From an uncultured Clostridia bacterium (lineage in GTDB: Bacteria > Bacillota > Clostridia > Oscillospirales > Acutalibacteraceae): a DNA stretch of 64,000 nucleotides. The translations under genes and the position numbers were made by a program. The stretch spans positions 62,001 through 126,000 of the forward strand of contig CAMMVF010000002.1 in assembly GCA_946500295.1 (NCBI GenBank). The letters are read 5' to 3'. The notes under the pieces are model-generated. The model made no database searches and had not been told where the DNA came from. It saw only the letters and a program-made list of their open reading frames with translations. Positions 45,788 through 52,766 of this stretch are shown piece after piece (position 1 is the stretch's first letter; each line of letters starts with the position of its first letter).

Positions 45788-45927
45788 AAGCCGCTTGCGG
45801 CTTCCACAACCGTGCCTTTGGCACGATTTCACATTCGCCATCGGCGAATATTTCACCTGCGGCTTGCCCCAGATTTCACAGCGGCGCAAGCCGCTATATC
45901 ACCGGCATTGCCCCGGCTGCAATGCCG
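45788..45927 (-). repeat. Hairpin array 2, units separated by ATTTCAC
   Basis: Plus-strand ATTTCAC at 45826, 45850 and 45873 and ATATCAC at 45896 (spacings 24, 23, 23). Each gap is filled by a perfect or near-perfect palindrome of different sequence: AAGCCGCTTGCGGCTT (45788-45803), CGTGCCTTTGGCACG (45811-45825), ATTCGCCATCGGCGAAT (45833-45849), CTGCGGCTTGCCCCAG (45857-45872), AGCGGCGCAAGCCGCT (45880-45895), and CGGCATTGC with GCAATGCCG (45903-45927). It ends 3 nt before the radical SAM stop codon. Confidence 0.9.
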
Positions 45928-45929
45928 AA

Positions 45930-46814
45930 TTATAGCCCCGTTAAGTCAAAGTCGGGTATTTCTTCTCTCCCCGAGGAGGACAGCTCCTGAGCGTAGCCGT
46001 CAAGTCCCAACTCAATAAGCACGTCTAATACCTTTTGATACTCCCTTTTTGTTATCTTCCTACCCAAAAGTTCATGCCCGACTGCTTTTGCACAGGGAGT
46101 GTACTGCGCCATAAGGCTTACAAGCACTCTTGAGCCGAAGCTTTCGCTTATCTGCTTTAAAACCCCAATCGAATTTTTCGTTGCCGAGGGCAAAACCAGG
46201 TGGCGGATGATAACTCCGGATTTTATCATTCCGTCATCGTCAAAGCTCGGACTTCCTACCTGATTTAACATCTCCTCAATAGCCGCGACAGCAGAGGCTT
46301 TGTAATTCAAAGCTTTGGAATACCGACAAGCAAGTGAATTATCATTATACTTAAAGTCCGGGAGGTAAACATCGACCAAGCCGTTTAACAGTCTCAGCCC
46401 CTCTGCGCTTTCGTACCCCGAGCAGTTGAATATCACGGGAATCTGAGGTTTGTGCAGAAGCAGAGCCTGCCTTATCAGCGGTATGTACTGAGTACCGCTG
46501 ACTAAATTAATATTGTGAACTCCGATTTTTTCAAGTTCTTCAAATTTATTTGCAAGCTCCAGGGGTGAAATATCCTTCCCGAATCCGCCGTGTGAAATCT
46601 TATAATTCTGACAAAAAATGCAGTTCAGCACGCAGTGGCTGAAAAACACAGCTCCGCTGCCACGCTTGCCGCTGATACACGGCTCTTCTCCAAAGTGGGG
46701 AGCGATTCTCGCCACCTTCATGGTCGTGCCGGCTTTGCAAAAACCGTTGCCGCCGTTTTCGTCTCTTCTAACTCCACAGCGCCTTGAGCAGAGGTTACAG
46801 CTCTCTATTATCAT
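45930..46814 (-). CDS. Radical SAM protein, PflA/PflX-like
   Basis: About 294 residues. The 4Fe-4S cysteines are in HCVLNCIFCQNYK (CxxxCxxC) near residue 70. An N-terminal extra cysteine motif, SCNLCSRRCGVRRDENG followed by GFCKAG, marks the PflX-like group of uncharacterised pyruvate-formate-lyase-activase relatives. GGSGY-type segments are seen in NCSGYESAEGLRLL. The ATG at 46814 has AGAGGG upstream; the longer frame to 46877 is not supported. The activated partner is not known. Confidence 0.88.
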   Translation of the reverse strand: MIIESCNLCSRRCGVRRDENGGNGFCKAGTTMKVARIAPHFGEEPCISGKRGSGAVFFSHCVLNCIFCQNYKISHGGFGKDISPLELANKFEELEKIGVHNINLVSGTQYIPLIRQALLLHKPQIPVIFNCSGYESAEGLRLLNGLVDVYLPDFKYNDNSLACRYSKALNYKASAVAAIEEMLNQVGSPSFDDDGMIKSGVIIRHLVLPSATKNSIGVLKQISESFGSRVLVSLMAQYTPCAKAVGHELLGRKITKREYQKVLDVLIELGLDGYAQELSSSGREEIPDFDLTGL

Positions 46815-46896
46815 AATATCCCTCTTTATACTTTCTGCGCTTGCACATCCACATCTCGCCAAACTATAGCGTTGCAAGCAATCTAAAGCTGGTTAT

Positions 46897-46925
46897 AATA
46901 TAATACAAGCTCTAAAGTTTTGCAA
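46897..46925 (-). promoter_or_regulatory. Probable promoter for the radical SAM gene
   Basis: Minus strand: TTGCAA (46925-46920), 17-nt spacer, TATATT (46902-46897), 83 nt before the start codon. Back to back with the promoter at 46937-46965. Confidence 0.55.
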
Positions 46926-46936
46926 GCTCCTCGGTA

Positions 46937-46965
46937 TTGAAAACTCATGGCTGATATAGTATAAT
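46937..46965 (+). promoter_or_regulatory. Promoter for the actin-fold protein gene
   Basis: Plus strand: TTGAAA (46937-46942), 17-nt spacer, TATAAT (46960-46965), 33 nt before the start codon. Confidence 0.72.
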
Positions 46966-46998
46966 TATATATAAAATCACATGAATTTTGGTGATCGT

Positions 46999-48069
46999 AT
47001 GAGCAACCCTTTTATAAAAACCTCCGATTCCGGTCACGAGTACATAGACCGCTCCGCTTCGATAAACAGAATGACAATAAAGGATCTGCCGCTTTACGGC
47101 GTGGACAACGAGGTGCAGGGCAAGAGCGTTTCACAAATATTCAGCACCGGCATAATAGCGGCTGATATACGTCAAAATTCGGAAAAGCTAAGACTGAACT
47201 GCTCTGACTTGAGCGACGGCGAGGTAATATCCGGGATGATGAAAGCCCTTGCAGACGGAAACGAGGAAGCCCTGCGCCTCTCAGTAAAATACGGCAGGCG
47301 GCTGGGGCTTATTCTGTTGAGCTTAAAAACCGGGCTGAAAGCCAACAGAGCTGCAAGACCCGATTGGAGCGACGAGTGCTGGTATTACTGGGGACGGCTT
47401 AAAAACATTATTCTGGTCGGCGGACTCACCAGCGGAATCCTCGGTTCTATTTTAAAATCGGAAGCTCTTTGGGTTTTTGAACAAGCGGGCATAGAGCCAT
47501 ATAACTTTGTAATGTTCGACAATGCAAGCTACATTGGCGTTATGGGCTGCGCCTCAGCGTTAAAAGAACGGGACGGCAGCTTTTTGGTGTTTGACTTCGG
47601 TCAGACCAGCCTCAAGCGCAGCGTAATAAAAAAGCGCAGCGGGGAAATAATTGAGACCAGGGCGCTCAAAAGCCTGCCGTCCAAATTCATGTCAACGCAG
47701 TTTCAAAGCAAGGACGAGGAAAGGGATACTGCAATGCAGCTTTCTTCCTACCTCGTAAAGCGCATATTTGATACCGTAAATGAAATACCCGATGATATAA
47801 ATCCGGAGATTATAATCAGCATTGCAAATTATGTTTGCGACGGTGTTCTCCTCCACCCCAGCGGCGGCTATTCAAAGCTCAGCCTCATCTGCCCAAATTA
47901 CGCCGAATACCTCGCAAACGAGCTTTCGGGGCTGCTTAGGCGGACAATAACCGTAAGTCTGATTCACGACGCTACAGCGGCTGCGCTTTATTTTGCCGAC
48001 TACACCGACTGCGCCTGCATAACCCTGGGTACTGCCTTCGGCATCGGCTTTCCCGAAACCAGGATATAA
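46999..48069 (+). CDS. Actin-fold (ASKHA, ROK-like) protein of unknown function
   Basis: About 356 residues. Not a family I can name. Marks of the sugar kinase/actin fold: a phosphate-1-like FLVFDFGQTSLKRSVIKK near residue 195, a ROK-like SLIHDATAAALYFAD near residue 325, and phosphate-2-like ITLGTAFGIGFP at the very end. The order is odd: an extra helical N-terminal region of about 180 residues with IILVGGLTSGILGSIL comes first. ATG at 46999 has GGTGAT at the right distance. The stop TAA lies in the end of a minimal mosaic repeat. A kinase for a sugar or amino sugar is possible, but some consensus residues are altered. Confidence 0.7.
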   Translation: MSNPFIKTSDSGHEYIDRSASINRMTIKDLPLYGVDNEVQGKSVSQIFSTGIIAADIRQNSEKLRLNCSDLSDGEVISGMMKALADGNEEALRLSVKYGRRLGLILLSLKTGLKANRAARPDWSDECWYYWGRLKNIILVGGLTSGILGSILKSEALWVFEQAGIEPYNFVMFDNASYIGVMGCASALKERDGSFLVFDFGQTSLKRSVIKKRSGEIIETRALKSLPSKFMSTQFQSKDEERDTAMQLSSYLVKRIFDTVNEIPDDINPEIIISIANYVCDGVLLHPSGGYSKLSLICPNYAEYLANELSGLLRRTITVSLIHDATAAALYFADYTDCACITLGTAFGIGFPETRI

Positions 48070-48087
48070 CCAAGTCGCCGATTTAAA
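48065..48087 (-). repeat. Mosaic intergenic repeat, minimal copy E6
   Basis: On the minus strand TTTAAATCGGCGAC is directly followed by TTGGTTATA: the left end of the family joined to its right end, with all hairpin modules absent. Its TAA (plus strand 48067-48069) is the stop codon of the preceding gene. Confidence 0.75.
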
Positions 48088-48103
48088 AAAAGCTTAAAAA
48101 CAG

Positions 48104-48132
48104 TTGAAAAACCCGATTAGCAGGAGTAAAAT
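48104..48132 (+). promoter_or_regulatory. Promoter for pduL
   Basis: TTGAAA (48104-48109), 17-nt spacer, TAAAAT (48127-48132), 42 nt before the ATG. Confidence 0.6.
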
Positions 48133-48174
48133 ATAGCTTGTAAAATTTAAGTTTATAGATTGGGGATATCAAAG

Positions 48175-48744
48175 ATGAAAATAATGGTAGAAACCTCCGC
48201 CCGCCACCTGCACGTAACGCAGGAAACGCTCGAAACTCTCTTTGGCGAGGGCGCAACGCTCACAAACAAAAAGGATCTCTCCCAGCCCGGGCAGTTCGCC
48301 TGCTTTGAAAAGGTTACAGTAGTCGGTCCGAAGGGCGAGATGACCATGTCGATTTTGGGACCCGTCCGCAGCGCCGACCAGGTTGAAGTAGCTCTGACAG
48401 ACGCACGCAAACTCGGCATAGCCGCCCCTGTAAGAGAGTCGGGAGACATAGAGGGCACACCGGGGTGCAAGCTTGTAGGACCTAAGGGCGAAAAGGAGAT
48501 ATCTCAGGGTGTGATTGCCGCAAAAAGGCACATTCACTTCGACCCCAAGAGCGCCGAGGAGTACGGCGTAAAGGACAAGCAGGTAGTCAGCGTGAAGGTC
48601 GGAACTCCCGGAGCACGCAGTCTTATTTTTGACGATGTAGTAGTGAGAGTGAGCGAGAAGTTCGCCCCCGCTATGCACATCGACACCGATGAAAGCAATT
48701 CAGCCGGTCTTGCAGGCACGGTTGACGGAGAGATTTTGCTCTGA
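48175..48744 (+). CDS. pduL: Phosphate propanoyltransferase (PduL-type phosphotransacylase)
   Basis: Converts acyl-CoA and phosphate to acyl phosphate, which can yield ATP with an acyl kinase. About 189 residues with two similar beta-barrel halves; zinc-binding histidines are in ETSARHLHVT and IAAKRHIHFDP. GPVRSADQVEVALTDARKLG is conserved. The ATG at 48175 has GGGGA 8 nt upstream. No microcompartment genes are near and the N-terminus has no encapsulation extension, so it probably serves as a free phosphotransacylase replacing Pta. Confidence 0.92.
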   Translation: MKIMVETSARHLHVTQETLETLFGEGATLTNKKDLSQPGQFACFEKVTVVGPKGEMTMSILGPVRSADQVEVALTDARKLGIAAPVRESGDIEGTPGCKLVGPKGEKEISQGVIAAKRHIHFDPKSAEEYGVKDKQVVSVKVGTPGARSLIFDDVVVRVSEKFAPAMHIDTDESNSAGLAGTVDGEILL

Positions 48745-48770
48745 TTATTCATTCAACAGAAAAAATTAAA

Positions 48771-48884
48771 CCGTCGCCGGGGAGCTTAGCTCCTCAGTCT
48801 TTGAGTGTGGATTAAACCTCACCGAAAGACTGAATGTCACCCCGTCGCCGACAGCGGCAAGGTGACATCGGCAACTTGGTTATA
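48771..48884 (+). repeat. Mosaic intergenic repeat, copy E3
   Basis: Lacks the left module. CCGTCGCCGG, then GGAGCTTAGCTCC hairpin, CAGTCTTT (48795-48802) with AAAGACTG (48825-48832), then GTCACC (48836-48841) with GGTGAC (48861-48866), end CATCGGCAACTTGGTTATA. The arms differ from E2 at both ends of the stem in a compensating way. Confidence 0.85.
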
Positions 48885-48892
48885 ATAATTTG

Positions 48893-48925
48893 GGGGCGGG
48901 CATAAGCCCACCCCTTAATTTTATG
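48893..48925 (+). terminator. GC-rich hairpin before the nitroreductase gene
   Basis: GGGGCGGGC and GCCCACCCC with an ATAA loop, followed by TTAATTTT. It could terminate pduL transcripts. It is only about 15 nt before the nitroreductase start and borders its ribosome site, so it may also affect that gene. Confidence 0.5.
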
Positions 48926-48937
48926 GAGACAGTGATT

Positions 48938-49435
48938 ATGGATTTTTTAGATTTAGCCGCAAGCCGCTTTTCCGTAAGGAAATACAGAGCCGATAAGCTT
49001 GAGAGGGAAAAGCTCGATAAAATACTCAAGGCCGCTGAGCTTGCCCCCACTGGCATGAACTTTCAGCCGTTTCATCTGATAGTCGCACAAAGCGACGATG
49101 CCTTAAAAAAGATAGCAAAGGCTGCTAATATATACGGTGCTCCCACCGCAATCATCGTTTGCGCTGACTGCAATAAGGCATGGAAACGCCCCTGCGACAG
49201 CAAGCAGATTACCGACATCGACGCATCCATCGTCACCGACCACATGATGCTTGAAGCCACCGATTTGGGACTTGGCAGTTTGTGGGTGTGCCTGTTCGAC
49301 CCGGAGGTTTTGAGAGAGGAGTTTAATATTCCGGAAAACCTGGTACCGGTGAATATCCTCGCCCTCGGCTACACCGACTGGACTTTGCGCCCGAAAAAGA
49401 GGGTAAATATAGGAGAGCTTTGCGAGTTCGTGTAA
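48938..49435 (+). CDS. Nitroreductase family protein (FMN-dependent)
   Basis: About 165 residues, a short nitroreductase. The FMN phosphate-binding ASRFSVRKYRADKLE is at the N-terminus, LAPTGMNFQPFHLIVA follows (the Pro-Ser-x-x-N variant), and LGLGSLWVCLFDPEVLREEF in the C-terminal half. ATG at 48938 follows GGAG by 9 nt; upstream ATGs lack a ribosome site. Substrate unknown. Confidence 0.88.
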   Translation: MDFLDLAASRFSVRKYRADKLEREKLDKILKAAELAPTGMNFQPFHLIVAQSDDALKKIAKAANIYGAPTAIIVCADCNKAWKRPCDSKQITDIDASIVTDHMMLEATDLGLGSLWVCLFDPEVLREEFNIPENLVPVNILALGYTDWTLRPKKRVNIGELCEFV

Positions 49436-49549
49436 GCGTCGGTACTGACGGCATATTCTTTCTGCATTGAAATAACCAAGCCATAAATTGACACAGCGAA
49501 AAACGTAAACAGCGCAATAGAATATATGAGCAAAAAGCGCCGTTGGCAC

Positions 49550-49726
49550 TTAGTTTTGCTTGCGGACTATGGCGTATTCATCGTCAAGGCGGTAAAAATT
49601 GCAGTCGAAGACCGAGCCCTGTATAAATCTCGCCATCTCGTCCTCGTCAAGATTCACCTCGCAGGTGTAGCACTCCGATTCATCGTCATAGACGAAGTGA
49701 GCGCAGCTTTCGCAGTTTGACTTCAC
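49550..49726 (-). CDS. DUF6472 family protein
   Basis: 58 residues from a GTG at 49726 with AAGGAG 8 nt upstream. Cysteine-rich: NCESCAHF, SECYTCEVNL and FDCNFYR, five cysteines that could bind a metal. LDEDEMARF and YRLDDEYAIVRKQN resemble the DUF6472 family of Clostridia. Function unknown. Confidence 0.75.
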   Translation of the reverse strand: MKSNCESCAHFVYDDESECYTCEVNLDEDEMARFIQGSVFDCNFYRLDDEYAIVRKQN

Positions 49727-49768
49727 AGCAAACACTCCTTTTGAAATTATAATTTAAAATTTAATTAG

Positions 49769-49805
49769 TGGAAAGCCTGTAAGAAAGGCTTTCCACTTTT
49801 TTTTG
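49769..49805 (+). terminator. Strong plus-strand intrinsic terminator
   Basis: AGTGGAAAGCC pairs with GGCTTTCCACT over 11 bp, loop TGTAAGAAA, then eight T. The only plus-strand gene before it is the nitroreductase, ending 330 nt earlier, so transcripts reaching it would run antisense through the DUF6472 gene. Confidence 0.85.
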
Positions 49806-49830
49806 CAAAAGGGTACAAACGTCAGAGTTG

Positions 49831-49890
49831 TACAAATTATAAAACAGCAGTGCAGGCGCACGTAGGACAAAAGCGCCTCCGGCATCGGCT
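49831..49890 (-). repeat. Repeat family R2, partial inverted copy c
   Basis: Read on the minus strand: GCCGATGCCGGAGGCGC hairpin, then TTTTGTCCTACGTGCGCC, TGCACTGCTGT, and ATTTGTAC, the same order as copy b. The plus strand continues directly into ATTTCAC (49890-49896), the array heptamer, at the rarA stop. Confidence 0.75.
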
Positions 49891-49893
49891 ATT

Positions 49894-51177
49894 TCACTCA
49901 GACGTCTCCGACGTCGCCTTTATCTTATCCCAATACGCCTTAAACGCCTGCTCGTTTTTGTTATCTCCAAACTCGTAGTAAACCCTGTCCTTTATATTAT
50001 CCGGCAAATACTGCTGGTAAGTCCAGTGGTCAGGGTAATCGTGGGGATACAGGTAAAACTGCCCCTTGTTCGGGTTGTCCTCCCCGTCAAAATGCTTGTT
50101 TTGCAGCTGTCTGGGGATAGGTCCGTACTTTCCCTGCTTCAGGTCGCTCATAGCGGCGTTTATAGCGTTATAGGCGCTGTTGCTCTTGGGCGAATTGCAA
50201 ACAAGGATAACCGCATCTGCAAGCGGAATCCGAGCCTCCGGCAGCCCCACAGCCTGAGCGATATCCACACAGGATTTGACTATAGGAATAATCTGCGGGT
50301 AGGCAAGCCCCACATCCTCACAGGCGCAGACCATCAGCCTGCGGCAGGCCGAGGGCAGATCCCCCGCCTCCAACAGCCTTGAAAGGTAATGGATTGCGGC
50401 GTTGGGGTCGGAGCCTCTCATGGATTTCTGATATGCCGAGACTATGTCGTAGTGCTCGTCTCCGTCCTTATCGTAGCGGGCGGCGCTCTTTTGAGTCAGC
50501 TGCTGCGCCAGTTCCTTTGTGACGATTTTTTTACCATCGTCCGTATCGGCTGCAAGGGTGCACAGCTCGACTGCATTTAGCGCCTTTCGCACATCTCCGC
50601 CGCACGCTGTCGCAATATACGAGACAGTATCGTCTCCGATCTCAATTTTATCCCCTCCCTCCTTTTCAAGAAAGGCAAAGGCTCTGCGGATTGCCTTTTC
50701 TATGGCAGGGGCGGAAACCGTCTTGAACTCAAACACGGTACAGCGGCTCAAAATAGCGTTATAGACATAAAAATACGGATTTTCGGTCGTGGATGCTACG
50801 AGGGTTATTCTGCCGTCCTCAAGGTACTCGAGCAGGGTCTGCTGCTGCTTTTTATTAAAATACTGGATCTCATCAAGGTAAAGAAGAACCCCGTTCATTC
50901 CGCTGAAAGTCCCAAGCTCGGCGACTATCGCCTTTATATCGGCTGTTGAGGCTGTAGTACCGTTAAGCTTTCTCAGCGCTTTATTCTGCTGCTTTGCGAT
51001 TATAGACGCTACAGTACTCTTGCCAACCCCCGAAGGTCCGTAAAATATCATATTTGGAATCTCTCCGCTGTCTATTATCCTGCGCAGAGCCTTTCCCTTG
51101 CCGAGCAAATGCTCCTGCCCGACCACCTCATCAAGCGACTGCGGCCTTATTCTGTCCGCCAGCGGGCTTGTGCTCAT
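49894..51177 (-). CDS. rarA: Replication-associated recombination protein RarA (MgsA/WRNIP1-type AAA ATPase)
   Basis: 427 residues. ADRIRPQSLDEVVGQEHLLG at the start, Walker A FYGPSGVGKSTVAS, Walker B LLYLDEIQYFNKKQQ, sensor ASTTENPYF, then the C-terminal tetramerisation region with RGSDPNAAIHYLSRLLEAGD and KYGPIPRQLQNKHF. Handles stalled replication forks. The stop falls within the ATTTCAC that follows repeat R2c. Confidence 0.95.
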   Translation of the reverse strand: MSTSPLADRIRPQSLDEVVGQEHLLGKGKALRRIIDSGEIPNMIFYGPSGVGKSTVASIIAKQQNKALRKLNGTTASTADIKAIVAELGTFSGMNGVLLYLDEIQYFNKKQQQTLLEYLEDGRITLVASTTENPYFYVYNAILSRCTVFEFKTVSAPAIEKAIRRAFAFLEKEGGDKIEIGDDTVSYIATACGGDVRKALNAVELCTLAADTDDGKKIVTKELAQQLTQKSAARYDKDGDEHYDIVSAYQKSMRGSDPNAAIHYLSRLLEAGDLPSACRRLMVCACEDVGLAYPQIIPIVKSCVDIAQAVGLPEARIPLADAVILVCNSPKSNSAYNAINAAMSDLKQGKYGPIPRQLQNKHFDGEDNPNKGQFYLYPHDYPDHWTYQQYLPDNIKDRVYYEFGDNKNEQAFKAYWDKIKATSETSE

Positions 51178-51212
51178 AAGCTCACCTCGTTTTTCTCACT
51201 TAATAAAAACAA

Positions 51213-51324
51213 GGGGAGCTGTTCTCCGCCGAAGCGGAGAACCACTGAGCTGCTGAAGGCTTCAGAATAAAAATCACTTAACCTTCGGCAGCGCAGTCGC
51301 TCAGCCGGGGCTGAGCAGCTCCCC
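51213..51324 (-). terminator. Branched hairpin element acting as glyA terminator
   Basis: GGGGAGCTG (51213-51221) closes with CAGCTCCCC (51316-51324). Inside: GTTCTCCGC / GCGGAGAAC with loop CGAA (51221-51242); CTGAGC...GCTCAG with TGCTGAAGG / CCTTCGGCA (51245-51304); and the competing GCTCAGCC / GGCTGAGC (51299-51316). On the minus strand the outer stem is followed by TTGTTTTTATT, so it can end glyA transcripts. It is far larger than a normal terminator. Confidence 0.7.
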
Positions 51325-51343
51325 CGTAACTATCCGCACTCTC

Positions 51344-52597
51344 TTACTCGTAGAGAGGATATTTAGCGCAAAGCTCGGTAACACCAGCTCTGACCTTATC
51401 TGCATTTCCTTCAAAGTCATCCGTCACCATAGTTATAAACTCGGCTATCTTGTCCATATCTTCCTCTTTGAAGCCTCTGGTGGTGACAGCGGCCGTACCC
51501 ATTCTCACGCCGGAGGTGATAAATGGGCTTCTCGGTTCGTTCGGAACTGTGTTTTTATTTGCGGTGATATACACCTCGTCCAAGCGATGCTCAAGCTCCT
51601 TGCCCGTAAGCTCGGTATCCTTCAAATCGAGCAGAAGCACATGGTTATCCGTGCCGCCTGAGACAAGCTTGTGTCCTCTGGAAACAAGCCCCTCAGCAAG
51701 AGCCTTGCAGTTTTTCACAATCTGCTCGCCGTAAAGCTTAAATTCGGGTTTGAGCGCTTCTCCGAAGCAAACCGCCTTAGCCGCAATTATATGCATCAGC
51801 GGGCCGCCCTGCGTGCCGGGGAATACAGCCTTGTCTATCGCCTTGGCAAACTCCTCCTTACAGAGAATAAGTCCTCCCCTCGGTCCTCTGAGGGTCTTGT
51901 GGGTTGTGGTAGTGACAAAGTGGGCGTGCGGCACCGGGTTGGGGTGAACTCCCGCAGCTACCAAACCGGCAATATGGGCCATATCTACCATCAAATAGGC
52001 TCCGCAGGCATCAGCTATCTCACGAAATTTTGCAAAATCTATAATTCTTGGGTATGCGCTCGCTCCGCAGACTATCATCTTGGGCTTGCACTCCATAGCC
52101 TGCTGCATGACCTTGTCATAGTCTATTCTGTGTGTTTCGGGGTCAACACCGTAGGCTACAAAGTTGAAGTATTTTCCACTCATATTTACAGGCGAGCCGT
52201 GTGTGAGGTGACCGCCCTCGCTCAGGTTCATACCCATAACCGTATCACCCGGCTCAAGCATAGCAAAATAAACAGCCATATTAGCCTGGGCGCCCGAGTG
52301 CGGCTGAACATTGGCATGCTCTGCACCGAAAAGCTCGCAGGCTCTCTTGCGTGCAATCTCCTCAACTACATCGACGCACTGACAGCCACCGTAGTAACGC
52401 TTGCCGGGATAGCCCTCTGCGTACTTATTTGTCAGCACGCTGCCCATAGCGGCCATAACCGCCGGAGAGACAATGTTCTCCGAAGCGATAAGCTCGATAT
52501 TTCTTCTCTGTCTTTTCAGCTCCTCGTTCATTGCCGCGGATACGTCCGGGTCATATTTACCGACAAAGCCTATTGTATCCATGATGTCATTGTACAT
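51344..52597 (-). CDS. glyA: Serine hydroxymethyltransferase
   Basis: PLP enzyme interconverting serine and glycine with tetrahydrofolate. 417 residues. [56 protein letters not shown] and the PLP lysine in [15 protein letters not shown] are all clear. AAGGAG lies 8 nt before the ATG. Confidence 0.97.
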   Translation of the reverse strand: MYNDIMDTIGFVGKYDPDVSAAMNEELKRQRRNIELIASENIVSPAVMAAMGSVLTNKYAEGYPGKRYYGGCQCVDVVEEIARKRACELFGAEHANVQPHSGAQANMAVYFAMLEPGDTVMGMNLSEGGHLTHGSPVNMSGKYFNFVAYGVDPETHRIDYDKVMQQAMECKPKMIVCGASAYPRIIDFAKFREIADACGAYLMVDMAHIAGLVAAGVHPNPVPHAHFVTTTTHKTLRGPRGGLILCKEEFAKAIDKAVFPGTQGGPLMHIIAAKAVCFGEALKPEFKLYGEQIVKNCKALAEGLVSRGHKLVSGGTDNHVLLLDLKDTELTGKELEHRLDEVYITANKNTVPNEPRSPFITSGVRMGTAAVTTRGFKEEDMDKIAEFITMVTDDFEGNADKVRAGVTELCAKYPLYE

Positions 52598-52632
52598 TGG
52601 TTTTACTCCTTTTCGTTTTATTCCATTTTACT

Positions 52633-52661
52633 ATTATAGGGTAAACGACGATTTTTTGCAA
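52633..52661 (-). promoter_or_regulatory. Promoter of glyA
   Basis: Minus strand: TTGCAA (52661-52656), 17-nt spacer, TATAAT (52638-52633), 36 nt before the start codon. The repeat E4 begins 14 nt upstream of the -35. Confidence 0.75.
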
Positions 52662-52674
52662 TTAATTTTAAATC

Positions 52675-52763
52675 GAGCAAAGCATGACAAACTCGTTTGA
52701 TCACGCCTGCGACGATTGCAACCGCCGCCTACAGAGGCGGGGAACATCGGCGACTTGCTTATA
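52675..52763 (+). repeat. Mosaic intergenic repeat, copy E4
   Basis: Carries the left module (GAGCAAAGCATGACAAACTC, GTTTGATCACGCC, GCGACGATTGCAACC) joined directly to the right module (CCGCCTACAGAGGCGG hairpin, GAACATCGGCGACTTGCTTATA). The middle hairpins of E2 are cleanly missing. The right end is 4 nt from the stop codon of the next gene. Confidence 0.85.
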
Positions 52764-52766
52764 AGC

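Noticed and set aside
45511..45927. The regular 20-24 bp spacing suggested a CRISPR array.
   Set aside because: The constant part is only 7 bases, the variable parts are palindromes, and no cas genes are near.
45683..46018. Open frame of 111 codons on the plus strand.
   Set aside because: It runs through repeat R2b and hairpin array 2 and into the antisense of the radical SAM gene; no ribosome site and no protein-like composition.
48175..48744. PduL as a sign of a propanediol microcompartment.
   Set aside because: No shell proteins, diol dehydratase or targeting peptide in the window.
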